Of a DNA stretch of 64,000 nt, positions 1 through 9,889 are shown in pieces; position 1 is the first letter of the stretch, and every line of letters starts with the position of its first letter. The position numbers and the translations under genes were made by a program. The notes below the pieces were generated by a model. The model was given only the letters and a program-made list of their open reading frames with translations. It made no database searches and was not told the origin of the DNA. The stretch comes from Chloranthus sessilifolius (taxonomy: Eukaryota > Streptophyta > Magnoliopsida > Chloranthales > Chloranthaceae). The stretch spans positions 88,223,251 to 88,287,250 of the forward strand of contig CM037587.1 of NCBI GenBank assembly GCA_021018995.1. Reading direction: 5' to 3'.

Positions 1-1106
1 TTTTGAAAATGAAGTAATCTCACACCTGTTTTTTTTTAAAATGAGGAAGTTAAAACTTTTTAAAATTAATTTCTAGTGTAATTCTAATACTTTCATGAAG
101 TGAATGTCAGGAAATTTCTGAAAATTGATGTTTTAGTAAACCTAAAATGAAGGAAAACAGTGAAGATATACCTCAAGAAGTTGATATAAAACCACACCCA
201 GTGAGGTTTGGGCCTGAAATGTATTCTTTGGAGGTATGCTTTGGCAATCTTTTCTGCTTTTGGGACTATGTGAATCTGCTTACTTACACTAGAAGTTACA
301 CATATCCAAATCAAAATAATTTGATAGCACTCATGATATTAAAGACATGATGTAAGGCCTCCTTTTGGATAGTTTGAACCTTACAAAGCCCCACCTTTTG
401 AAACTGCCCTTGATACACACCATTTGAGCTAAATAAATCTATGATTCCTTTGAAATCTCCCCCAATAAACCTCATCAACCTTATTTAGCCTAACCCTACC
501 CCGAGAAGGCAGAAGATAAAGGGAAGGAAGCTGAGGAAGGAGAATTGAGTAACAATGTAATAGCAAAAGAAGGGTAAAAGTTGAAGGCAATGATGAAACA
601 GCATAGGGAATGTGGCATGCAGTCAGTGCTAATTCGAAAAAGAAAAAAAAAATATTTGAGCAAAACAAAAGAAAGAAGGCATTTTCATTGGAAGTTTGAA
701 AAAGAAAGAGAAAAGATGGCCACTTTGGCTCTGGAAATTCAAAAGAAGAAGATGAAACTATGCTGAAGAAGAGTGGGTTTGTATATAACCTCCTGACCTT
801 GACTGACTTCTCAAATATGAACACCATTCCAACCCTTTTGAGAAATTTCACCCATAAGCCACAATAAAACCCAAGTAAAAGTCCTTACTGATCAATGATG
901 GATTGAGCTATCTCATGGAGATAAGAATTTGTGTAATCTATGGTGAAAGGAACAATGAATTTATAACTAAAAGCAATGCCTATGCTCACCTTACTCCTAT
1001 TTGAGGACCAGAATCGCTCTTAATTTGTGTGAAATAGTACAACCCTCTCATTTGCTTATTGAGTGAAAATCCTGGTGAGAATTAGGTTTAAAATCAACTG
1101 ATTAGG
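1..1106. other. Unassigned AT-rich sequence, possibly decayed Ty3 internal region
   Basis: No gene is supported here. The longest open stretch (429-851, minus strand) is low-complexity Phe/Leu/Ser sequence opposite a purine-rich plus strand and has no recognisable domain. The region runs without a visible border into the 3' internal segment of the Tat-like element at 1107, so I infer that it is the non-coding 3' part of that element. I saw no motif that proves this. Confidence 0.3.
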
Positions 1107-1524
1107 GCAACATCGAAGCTGGATTCCTAAATCAAAGGCTAGCTGTTCATTAATTTTTCTTGTAAAAAGTTTTTGACACCAACTGAGTGAATGGTAAAGG
1201 AATTACAGCAGAATTTTAGTTTTGAACTGATGTTTTCTTGAAAATCTTCTTACAACCTGACTGATGCAGGTGTGAATAATCTAATTGGATAAAAGTTTAC
1301 TTTAACAGAACTGCATTGATCTTAACTGATTTATTGGAGAAGTTTGTGGGTACCTTCACTGAAAACCCTCAGGAGACTTCACTCCTCCACTAGGGATCAC
1401 CTAGGGGTTTAAAAGGCTTGTTGCATATGCTAAATGCAACCGTGCTCCCTACAAAAATGGCTTTTCATTCTATTTTTAAATTTTGTCTTTGCTCAGGGAC
1501 TAGCAAAGCTTAGGTTTGGGGGTG
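1107..1524 (+). repeat. 3' internal segment and polypurine tract, copy 1
   Basis: This is direct-repeat partner of 3352-3770. It holds the shared block around 1370-1425 ('aggagacttcactcctcc', then 'gggatcacctaggggttt') and ends in the polypurine tract at about 1512-1524, immediately before the LTR. It is non-coding. Confidence 0.6.
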
Positions 1525-3351
1525 TGTTGAGAACTGAAAAATACCATTTTTCACCCCTTAATCTGGGCCTTGATAGACCCTTGAGAGAACTAAATAAGTG
1601 TTTTAAGTGCCTATGTTGCAGCTAACAATAAAGACAGGCTTAACCATAAAAGCAGCTCAAAAGTGCCAAAAAGATGACAATCCATGTCAGTCCAAAGGAA
1701 GGAAGTGAAGAAACAACCTCATCACCGTGGAAAGGTCTAAAAGAAGAGGCAAAGACCGTAAGGGAAGCAGGAACAATTCAACAGAGAAATGCACTACGAG
1801 TTCATTTCAAGAAAGAACTCGACTTTTCAGAAGAACTGAACTCGCGAAAGGACTAAAACTCAGCTTAGTTTTCAAGAGCATCCGAACTCTTCAAAAGAAG
1901 ATTGAACTTTTAAAAGGAGAAAATACAATTGAAAGAGATTGAACATTGCTAAAAGAGCTTCAAGTCACAAAGACTTTGAAAAGGCCCTTAAGCTCTGCGA
2001 AAAGACATTCTAGAGATTCGCAGCTTTAACAAGGGCAATTCAAGAGATGTCCAATGAGTTTTAAAGCCCAGGGACATTCCGAAAGATTCTGAGCATGAAC
2101 CAAAGGCATATTCCACCCCATGTGAACACCCAAAGATGAAATTACTTGGCGGGAACTTCTAGAAGCTCAAACAGATTTTTGAATTACATAACAGAATTGA
2201 TGCTTCTATCACCTGATTGACTGAACCAGATCAAGTAGTTCTGATTGGCCAAAATAGATCTGGATCCTTGTGCTCGACTCCTATTGGTTGATACAGATCT
2301 ATCCAATTCTGATTGGTTGATACACATCTGAGCTGGCTTAGGGAAAACTATAAATAGACGAACCATTTGCCCAATTTGGGTATCCAGATTTTGAGTTTCA
2401 TTTCTAATCCCCCATTTCCCAGCCAAACAGCTTGTCTGTAATCCTTGTAATAGCCTACTTTGTACTTGCATTTGAGAGTCAGTGAGATATCTGCTTTGTA
2501 ATTCAAAGGAGAGTTTGCATCCAAGATCGCAAATCCGAGAGTCATAAGCCGTGCTCGTAAATTGTAAGGATGAATTTTAAAGGTTGTCAGAACTATGCAT
2601 TCTCCATTGGAGTCATGTCAAGGGTTCCCTCTGATCTCCTCAGTACATTAGACTCCTTTAGATTCATTGTTTTGCATGCAATTTCCCTTGATTCATTAAT
2701 CCTGTAAGAATTAGTGTTGGTAACCTAGTCTCTTACAGAATTTGTAGTGATGTTTCCTGTTCTGAATTGAGGATTTGGATTAAAGACTATTGGATGGTTT
2801 GTGGCCTTTAAAGTGGACAGACCATAGCCATAAGTGTAAGCCTAATCCTTGAATTAGATTTATCTCTCTTACATCTGTGCTTGTAGCCAGATGAAGATTG
2901 GATCACCTCTGTTGAGCTGCAGTTATTCTCATTAGATTTCAAAGACCAAATCAAAGTTAGATATTACTTCTCCATTTTTTATATAAGTTTACCACAAACG
3001 TTTCCCTAACTCGGATCTAGATCACTTAGTTTAATTTTTACTTTTATCATTTAGTTAATGTGACAAATTCAACCTCCCTTCTTATGTACCTCGTAGATAG
3101 GATAAGAGGCTAGATCTGGTAGCTCAGATCTGGAGGTTTATCTTAAATTTTAAATCAATTCCCTGTGGACGATCTTTTACTCACTTACATTTAAAACTTG
3201 CTACAATTGGCCCTGATCTTGCAGGCTAATTTACTTCTACCTGTGCTGATATTTCTTTACTCTTTCTAATATTCTAGATTCATTATAATTTAGCAGTTGC
3301 AAACCTGTTTTCAAAACACACATAAATCAAGCACACTAAGAATCAACAACA
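1525..3351 (+). repeat. Tat-like LTR A (about 1.83 kb)
   Basis: The LTR runs from TGTTGAGAAC to AATCAACAACA. The 5' boundary is fixed by the polypurine tract. The 3' boundary is where similarity to LTR B stops (copy A continues 'gtaacatc', copy B 'aggtctag'). It contains a TATAAATAG box at 2349-2357 with ATTGG repeats upstream, so U3, R and U5 are all likely to be present. Confidence 0.6.
2206..2357 (+). promoter_or_regulatory. LTR A promoter: ATTGG (inverted CCAAT) cluster plus TATA box
   Basis: A TATAAATAG box lies at 2349-2357. Upstream are spaced ATTGG pentamers at 2244, 2283 and 2312, each within a loose repeat of the form 'ctgattggttgatacagatctg'. ATTGG is the complement of the CCAAT box bound by NF-Y. 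The arrangement is conserved in LTR B. Promoter function is inferred. Confidence 0.5.
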
Positions 3352-3770
3352 GTAACATCAAAGTTGGATTCTTAAATAGAAGGCAAGTTGTTCATTAATT
3401 TTTCTTATAAACAACTTTTGACATAAATTGACTGAATGGTAACAAGAATTACAGCTAAATTTTAGTTTTGAACTGATGTTTTTCTTGAAAATCTTCTTAC
3501 AACATGACTGATGCAGGTGTGAATAATCTGATTGGATGAAAGTTTGTTGTAACATAACTGCAGTGATCTTAACTGATTTATTGAAGAAGTTTGTGGGTAC
3601 CTTCCCTGAAAACCCTCAGGAGACTTCACTCCTCCACTAGGGATCACCTAGGGGTTTAAAAGGCTTGTTGCATATACTAAATGCAACTGTGCTCCCTACA
3701 AAAGTGGCTTTTTACTTTGTTTTTAATTTTGTCTTTGCTCAGGGACTAGTAAAGCTTAGGTTTGGGGGTG
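3352..3770 (+). repeat. 3' internal segment and polypurine tract, copy 2
   Basis: This is direct-repeat partner of 1107-1524 at a spacing of about 2,245 bp. It begins within 2 bp of the end of LTR A and ends in the polypurine tract at 3761-3770, next to LTR B. No primer-binding site follows LTR A, as expected if the 5' internal part of this second element was lost up to the LTR edge. Confidence 0.6.
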
Positions 3771-4059
3771 TGTTGAGAACTGGAAAATACCATTTTTCAC
3801 CCCTCAACCTGAGTCTTGATAGACCTTTGAGAGAACTAAATAAGTGTTCTAAGTGCCTGTATTTCAGCTAACAATAAAGATAGGATTAACCATGAAAGCA
3901 GCTTAAAAGTTCCAAAAAGATGATAATCCATGTCGATCCAAACGAAGAAAGAGAAGGGACAACCTCACTAGCTGTTAAAAGGTCTGAACTGAAGAGGCAA
4001 AGACCTGGTCTCAACCCAGAAAAGAAGAGTGGAGCAATTCGAACAGAAAAATGCACTAC

Positions 4060-4285
4060 AGAGTGCTTTTCGAAAAGAACCTGAACTGTTCGAAAAGAAC
4101 CTGAACTCTGCGAAAAGAACTAAAAACTCCAGGCTTAGTTTTCGAAGAGAACCTGAACTCTTCGAAGAGATGATTGACCTTTTCGAAAAGAAGAGAACTC
4201 CTTTCGAACAGAACCTGAACGTTGCGAAAAGAGCTTCAGAAGTTACAGCACCTTGCGAAAAGTCCCCTAAATTATGCGAAAAGGT
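4060..4285 (+). repeat. TTCGAAAAGAACCTGAAC microsatellite-like repeat in LTR B
   Basis: A loose tandem repeat with units of about 20-30 bp is built on 'ttcgaaaagaacctgaact' and variants (tgcgaaaag, ttcgaagag). LTR A has a much more degenerate version near 1800-1990. The repeat is open in one frame, but this looks incidental. Confidence 0.6.
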
Positions 4286-4494
4286 ATTCTAAAGATTCCC
4301 AGCTTTTGCAAGGGTAATTCAGTAATCTTTTTCACGCGTCCCAATGCATTTAAAAACCTAGGGACATTCCAGAAGATTCTAAGCATGAAGCGAAGGCATA
4401 TTCCACCCCATGTGAGCACCCAGAGATGAAATAATTTCGCGGGAACTTCTAGAAGCTCTAACAGATTTTCAAAATGCATAACAGAATTGATGCT

Positions 4495-4648
4495 TATGTC
4501 GCCTGATTGGCTGAACCAGATCGAGCAATTCTGATTGGCCAGAACAGATCTGGATCCTTGTGCTCAACTACCATTGGTTGATACAGATCTGAGCACTTCT
4601 GATTGGTTGATACACATCTGAGCTGGACTTAGGGAACACTATAAATAG
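4495..4648 (+). promoter_or_regulatory. LTR B promoter: four ATTGG boxes plus TATA box
   Basis: Four ATTGG pentamers at 4506, 4534, 4573 and 4602 precede TATAAATAG at 4640-4648. The alternating 'gattggttgatacagatctg' units look like tandem duplications of one CCAAT-type module. Copy A shows three of the four. Confidence 0.5.
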
Positions 4649-5637
4649 ACGAACCATTTACCCAATTTGGGCATCCAGATTTTGAGTTTCATTCCTATTC
4701 TCCCATTTCCAAACTAGATAGTTTGTCTGAAATCCCTGTAATAGCCTCACTTTTACTTGCAATTGAGAGCTGTGAGATACTTCTGTAAGTCAAAAGAGAG
4801 TTGTATTCAAGACTACAAATCTGAGAGCTGTTTAAGCTGTGCTCTGTAATTGTAATGGTGAATTTGAAAAGGTTGCTGTAAACCGTACATTCTCAATTGG
4901 ACTCATGTTAAGGGTTCCCTCTGATCTCCTTATTGCATTAGACTCCTTTAGAATTACTGTTTTTCATGCAATTTCCCTTGATTCATTAATCCTGTGAGAA
5001 TTAGTGTTTCTAACCTAATCTCTCACGGCATTTGTAGTGATGCTTCTTGTTCTAAATTAAGGCTTTGGATTAAAGACTATTGGATGGTCTGTGGCCATTA
5101 AAGTGGACAGACCATAGCCATAAGCCTAAATCTAATCCTTGAGTTAGATTTATTTCTCTTACATCTGTGCTTGTAGCCAGATGAAGATTGGATCATCTCT
5201 TAGTTGATCTGCAGTCATTCTCATTGTATTTCAAGGACCAAATCAAAGTTAGATATTATTTCTCCATTTTTTATAAGTTTACATCAAAATTCCTCAACTC
5301 AAATCTGGATCATTTAGTTTAACTTTTACTTTTATCATAATTAATGTGACAAATTCAACCTCCCATCTTATGTGCTTTCTAGATAGGATAAGAGGCCAGA
5401 TCTAGTAGCTCAGATCTGGAGGTTTATCTTGCATTTTAAACAAATTCTCTGTGGACGATCTTTTACTCACTTACATTTAAAACTTGCTACAATTGGCCCT
5501 GATCTTGCAGGCTAATTCACTTCTCTCTGTGCTGATATTTCTTTACTCTTTTTAATGTTCTAGATTCATTATAACTTAGCAGTTGCAAATCTGTTTTCAA
5601 AATACAAATAAATCAAGCACACTTAGAAGCAACAACA

Positions 5638-6349
5638 AGGTCTAGTATGGGTACGTTAGACTTAGTTCAGGTTCTAAGGGTCTGGTTGGGGTTTTTAAGG
5701 GTTCTTGTTGATTCCTACGGCTTGGGAGGTGCTATCAGAAGCTCGGAAGTGCACCGTTCTCGAAATGTGAGTTCATTGAGTTAGTTGAGATTTTGCCTTA
5801 AATTATGTTGGTAGTACTGATCAATGGGTTAGACTATACACCTACAACTGTGCGGTTCGTGGCAGAGCCCCCATGCCAAAAAAAATTTAGTGTTACAAAG
5901 AGTATTTTCTTCATATTTTATATGGGGCGGTTATACTTTGTATTAGATATTAACTCGACATATAGATAAGGGTTATTTTGAAGGAAACTCGATTTCTGCA
6001 TTGAGTGAGGTGAGATCTGAGAGATTTATAACCCTAGTTTTCACAAATTAGTGAAAGGACTGTGACCTTGTGTTTGCTTTTTGTTAGTTTTGTGCATTTT
6101 ATTTATTGCCATATTTTCTACACTTACGATAAAAAATTATTGAGTAAAGTCCACCCTTACTCGGTCCTGGGAGTAAAGGTTAGAGAAACATTACCTTAAT
6201 CGATGGAACATTAAAACATTTTTAGCTTAATATGTCGATCCGAGAAGAGGTTAGAGAGACATTACCGACATTTGCAATTGGAGAACTTGTCCATTCCCTA
6301 TCGTGGTTGAGTCCTTGCCTTGATAATCGATTTTGTTTGTTGTGCTAAC
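5638..6349. other. Unassigned intergenic sequence
   Basis: There is no ORF of note and no recognised element in this stretch. The phrase 'ggttagag(a)gacattacc' occurs twice (about 6180 and 6250) as a short imperfect direct repeat. The right border is set by the LTR of element X. Confidence 0.5.
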
Positions 6350-6670
6350 TATTGGATATTTAAAACTTTTAAATAGTGGGGGATTGTTAGATATTTAAAA
6401 GTTTTATAATTTATGTCTTTTCAAAGTGGTGTGTCTTTTCAAAAGAAGTGTCTTTTCAAAGTATTGTGTGTTTTCAAAAGAAGTGTCTTTCCAAAGTGGT
6501 GTGTCGTTTCTGAAGGGATGCGTGTAGCACCTTTTCATAGGAAAAGTGTGCATTAACACACCACTTGATTTCTATTTAAGGAATCTAAAACCACTGTTTT
6601 ATACACCATAATAGTCTTCTTTCTTCTCTGTTGTTAGGTCTTTAAAGGTCTTTATCAGAGCGTTCTTACA
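6350..6670 (+). repeat. Element X left LTR
   Basis: This is the only X LTR outside the array. It contains an internal direct duplication of about 37 bp at its 5' end (tattggatatttaaaac, then tgttagatatttaaaag), a ladder of 'gtcttttcaaagtggtgt' microrepeats at about 6415-6515, a TATA-like 'ctatttaagg' near 6572 and a pyrimidine-rich stretch near 6610. The 3' end at 6670 (ttaca) is a best guess. Confidence 0.5.
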
Positions 6671-8599
6671 ATATTTGGTGTTCGAATAGCGTGATGAGAT
6701 TCGCCAAATCCATCACAAGAATACACAATCGGTTCGTTATACCTTGGAACCAGTTTGCCGGTAATCTATTGGTGACTACTTTTTCAAAGTGGTGGGGGGA
6801 AATATTAGTTTAAAGACAATGATATTTCTCGTGCCTCGGACCGGTTCCCTGTATTATTTTGGGTCAATATTTAATAATTTTTCCAATAATTTTAAACCAA
6901 TATTTATGTTAGCAAGTGTGTCGATGATTCGAGGGGCTCCACGTTTATCATGAAGTTCAATCAATGCACAGATTGAATTAATCATTGGGAATTTGAATTT
7001 GGAGAATCGGCTACAGACAATTGTAGGAGATGATGATGTGACTGCAATATCAGGCACTCTTTGAATTAAAAAATGGTATGCTTACTTTTAAATATTCAGT
7101 TACAGTTACAGGTGTCTCTCCAACCCAAGGATTTTGAATTGATGTGGCCATAGTGGCACCAATTTTATTTCTTCGTTATTTATCTATTCTAACTAATATA
7201 TAATGCTGCTCTAACCCTCGAAATGGGAATGTGTGAGTGTCTATACAACACCTGCACATGTGATAGTTGTGTGTGGGTAGGCATATCACGCACACGTGCA
7301 CTTGATGTAAGCCACTTATAAGAGATAGTTTATTATTATCATTTTCGAAATCACTTCGTACATACTTGTTATAAAAATGTGTATTATAATTATATGTTTT
7401 TCAATTATTTTATTTAGGGTGAGCCCATTGAACGAATTTTAGGTTAGCACGGGTTGGTATCGATGTTGGTTTGGGATCAAATTATTTTATTGATATTTCA
7501 TTAGTAAACACCAATTGGCATCTTTCTTGCCAAGGATTTTGGCACCAACTCATTCTTCAGTGATCATGTTTGTGCAACATTGATCAAGTGACAATTATTC
7601 CTTCTTTTTGGCAATAAATTAAAATATTGAAATTAAGTATCCACATAATGGGATGGGCGTGATTCATACGTCATTGCTATGTGTTTATGGTTGATTTGTG
7701 CTCAATCATTTGGGTGGTTTGATTGATCAGTTGATCAGGCCTCAATCATGCAGGAATTGAGTGCCCTTGATCAAGTTAGCATGGCTTGAAATCATTATCA
7801 ATGATTTGGCCATAAACTTTTGACAACATCGACTTGTTATGAAAAGATTGCTAGGATCATGTGGAGATGATCAAATAATTTTGCTTGAATATCTTAGAAA
7901 GATAATGGGTTTGGATTTGATAATCTAAATAATTTGAAGATGATATTCCTCTAATGATGGGTGTCTATAAATCGCATTGAATGCATTGCTTGAATGAAAA
8001 TAGGTAACGAAATGAAGTGGCGTAAGGTCCATTGGTAGACTTACCAATAAGATTAAGTCAAAACTTCTAAATTCTTTATGGAAGTTGTTTCCTTGTCAAT
8101 AAACAAGAAAACAAATGATATGTGATTTCCGGCAGAAATGTCTGAAAAAGTACTTTATGTATTGATAATTACAATTATGAGTAATTGTTTGATCAATGTT
8201 TAGGTTCAAAAGAAAGAACAAGTCGTAAATTCATGGCAGATAAAGGGGCACTATATTGATGAGAATTAAATTCTCATAAATATCCCAAGAAGCGTAATGT
8301 TTTTCATGTAATGGATATGGGGAGGTTGAACATTGCTCTTAATAGATGCTATAACACAATATGTTGAGATATTAAAGTTACAGGGGCATCTCTTATAGGT
8401 CTACCTATATAAGTGTGAGGGTGGAGCCGCCTTCAATGAGACATGAATTTATCTTATAAGCACTTATTAAAATCAGGATACTAACATATGGCCTAAATGT
8501 GCTAACCACTTTATTAAACATTAAATATATGAAATATGTGTATAGAATAGTTCTGATTTGTCGTATAAGATTGTTAGTTCAAGAGTTAGTTTTACTAAA
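6671..8599 (+). other. Element X internal region, non-coding
   Basis: The first 215 bp or so (to about 6888) match the 5' leader in every array unit. The rest to 8599 is found only here in the window. It is AT-rich, has no ORF longer than 70 codons, and contains a cluster of TGATCA palindromes (about 7555-8200). The stretch 8240-8560 ('ggatatggggaggttgaac', 'gagggtggagccgcc') is the least AT-rich part. I do not recognise it. Confidence 0.4.
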
Positions 8600-9889
8600 G
8601 ACCTTGGCAAACTTCGAGTTATTTCAACTAAACTGAAAAATTCAAGTCTGTAAGACATTTTAATTTATGCATTTATTTCTTGCTTTGCTCTGATTTCAAA
8701 AATTTTAAATAGTGGGGAATTGTTGGATATTTAAAACTTTTAAATAGTGGGTGATTGTTAGATATTTAAAAGTTTTATAATTTATGTCTTTTCAAAGTGG
8801 TGTGTTTTCAAAGAAGTGTCTTTTCAAAGTGGTTCGTCTTTTCAAAAGAAGTGTCTTTCCAAAGTGGTGTGTCTTTTCCGAAGGGATGCATGTAGCATCT
8901 TTTCATAAGAAAATGATGCATTAATACACCACTTGATTTCTATTTAAGGAATCTAAAACCACTGTTTTATACACCATAATAATCTTCTTTCTTCTCTCTT
9001 GTTATATCTTTAAAGGTCTTTATCAGAGCGTTCTTGTAATATTTGTCAGAGTGTTCTTGCTATATTTGGTGTTCGGATAGCATGATCAGATTTGCCAAAT
9101 CCTTCACAAGAATATAGAACCGATTCATTGTATCCTGGAACCGCTTTAGAACCTATTGGTGACCACTTTTGTCGAAGTGGTGGGGGCAAATATTGGTTTA
9201 AAGACAACGATATTTCTCGTGCCTCAGACCGGTTCCTTGTATTATTTCGGGTCAACATTCCAAAATTTTTCCAACACTAACCGTAGTCACCAAGTCGCAG
9301 TTCGGCAATAATTCAGCGAGCTTACAATTAGAAAAATCTGGCAAGTTCGGGGAAATATTCGGAGAGAAGAAATAAAAAAACAAAAAAAAAGATTTAAAAG
9401 TATAGAAAGTTTTTAAAATATTGTAAATCACAATTTTTTGAAAATTTTGGGAATTAGTCACGTATTTTGAAACATTCGTGAATAATTCGGGATTAATTAG
9501 CAGAACCTTAAATTCACAAATTATTTACAAATTTTCCAAAAAATCGGCGATTTTTGTTACTATAGTGCTAACATCATCACTTGTTATGTGATTACTAGCT
9601 CCCATGCCCGGATGCCAGTACTGCTCATATATAGGAGGATGAAATTGACATGAATGAGAATTCTCTACAAATTCAGATTGTTGAAAATTATTAGTTTTGT
9701 TGAACCTAAAAGTTAGGAAGGTTATAGTAATTTTGACAATAACATTTTGATGGCTGCATATTTGAGAAATCACCAGGGTGCCAAAGCACTTAAAACCCCA
9801 TGATTATTACAAATGTTCCTCATCCAAGGGAATTCATGTGATTGTTATGACCATGGCCTCGATATTTACCACGACCACGCCCTCGTTAT
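8600..9889 (+). repeat. First array unit (reference for unit anatomy)
   Basis: Parts: X 3' end 8600-8706 and polypurine tract 8707-8720; LTR 8721 to about 9060; X 5' leader about 9060-9273; AT-rich spacer of unknown origin about 9274-9553; inverted copia protease-to-gag fragment about 9554-9889. Relative to the single-copy LTR at 6350, the unit LTR carries an extra 23-bp direct duplication at about 9021-9066 (tcagagcgttcttg / tcagagtgttcttg). All array units examined share it. Confidence 0.8.
9554..9889 (-). mobile_element. Inverted Ty1/copia gag-protease fragment, repeated in every array unit
   Basis: On the minus strand the segment shows an Arg/Gly-rich stretch (RGRGRGKYRGHG-like), a zinc-knuckle-like SQIC segment and the copia protease-like string 'WHPGMGASNHITSD', in the gag-to-protease order of Ty1/copia. 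It is opposite in orientation to the element X LTR of the same unit. The same fragment recurs in all 27 units. In the last unit it joins the remaining 5' part of the copia element at 43187. It is a broken fossil fragment with no coding potential of its own. Confidence 0.65.

Larger units (their letters stand above)
1107..5637 (+). mobile_element. Ty3/gypsy Tat-like LTR element remnant with two LTRs
   Basis: The segment consists of two direct copies of a module: a 420-bp 3' internal segment with a polypurine tract, followed by an LTR of about 1.85 kb. Both LTRs begin TGTTGAG and end CAACA, giving 5-bp inverted termini, and both are preceded by a GCTTAGGTTTGGGGGTG tract. That tract, the long LTR and the 'CCCTGTGGACGATC' U5-like segment resemble plant Tat/Athila elements; the family call is from memory, not a search. 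The order internal-LTR-internal-LTR suggests tandem elements sharing an LTR, the second reduced to its 3' internal end. No coding region remains, so the element is a fossil. The LTRs differ at roughly 13% of positions over the first 180 bp by eye, which suggests an age of several million years. Confidence 0.65.
3771..5637 (+). repeat. Tat-like LTR B (about 1.87 kb)
   Basis: The LTR runs from TGTTGAGAAC to GAAGCAACAACA. It carries a TATAAATAG box at 4640-4648 and four ATTGG pentamers upstream (4506, 4534, 4573, 4602). It is slightly longer than LTR A, mainly through an expanded TTCGAAAAGA-type microrepeat near 4060-4280. Confidence 0.6.
6350..9060 (+). mobile_element. Element X: short non-autonomous LTR element
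   Basis: Two LTR-like copies, 6350-6670 and 8721-9060, flank about 2.05 kb. The right copy is preceded by a polypurine tract (aaatagtggggaat, 8707-8720), as in plant copia elements, and both copies share the start 'ttggatatttaaaac'. The left copy is preceded by unrelated DNA, as expected of a true 5' LTR. The internal region has no ORF longer than 70 codons and no recognisable gag or pol, so the element is probably non-autonomous. Its right LTR is also the LTR of the first array unit. No convincing tRNA primer-binding site was found after the left LTR ('ttggtgttcgaatag' is the only candidate), so family placement is open. Confidence 0.5.

Noticed and set aside
429-851. 140-codon open frame on the minus strand
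   Set aside because: Low-complexity Phe/Leu/Ser composition opposite purine-rich DNA; no domain, no promoter and no neighbouring exon. Probably chance.
4060-4285. Heat-shock elements in the TTCGAAAAGAAC repeat (as in ONSEN-type elements)
   Set aside because: The GAA and TTC blocks do not have the required 2-bp spacing (nGAAnnTTCn); they abut or are 3-4 bp apart.
7245-7320. Palindromic 'cacatgtg'/'gcacacgtgc' motifs as a transposon end or regulatory island
   Set aside because: They are short and isolated, with no flanking duplication or partner inverted repeat found.
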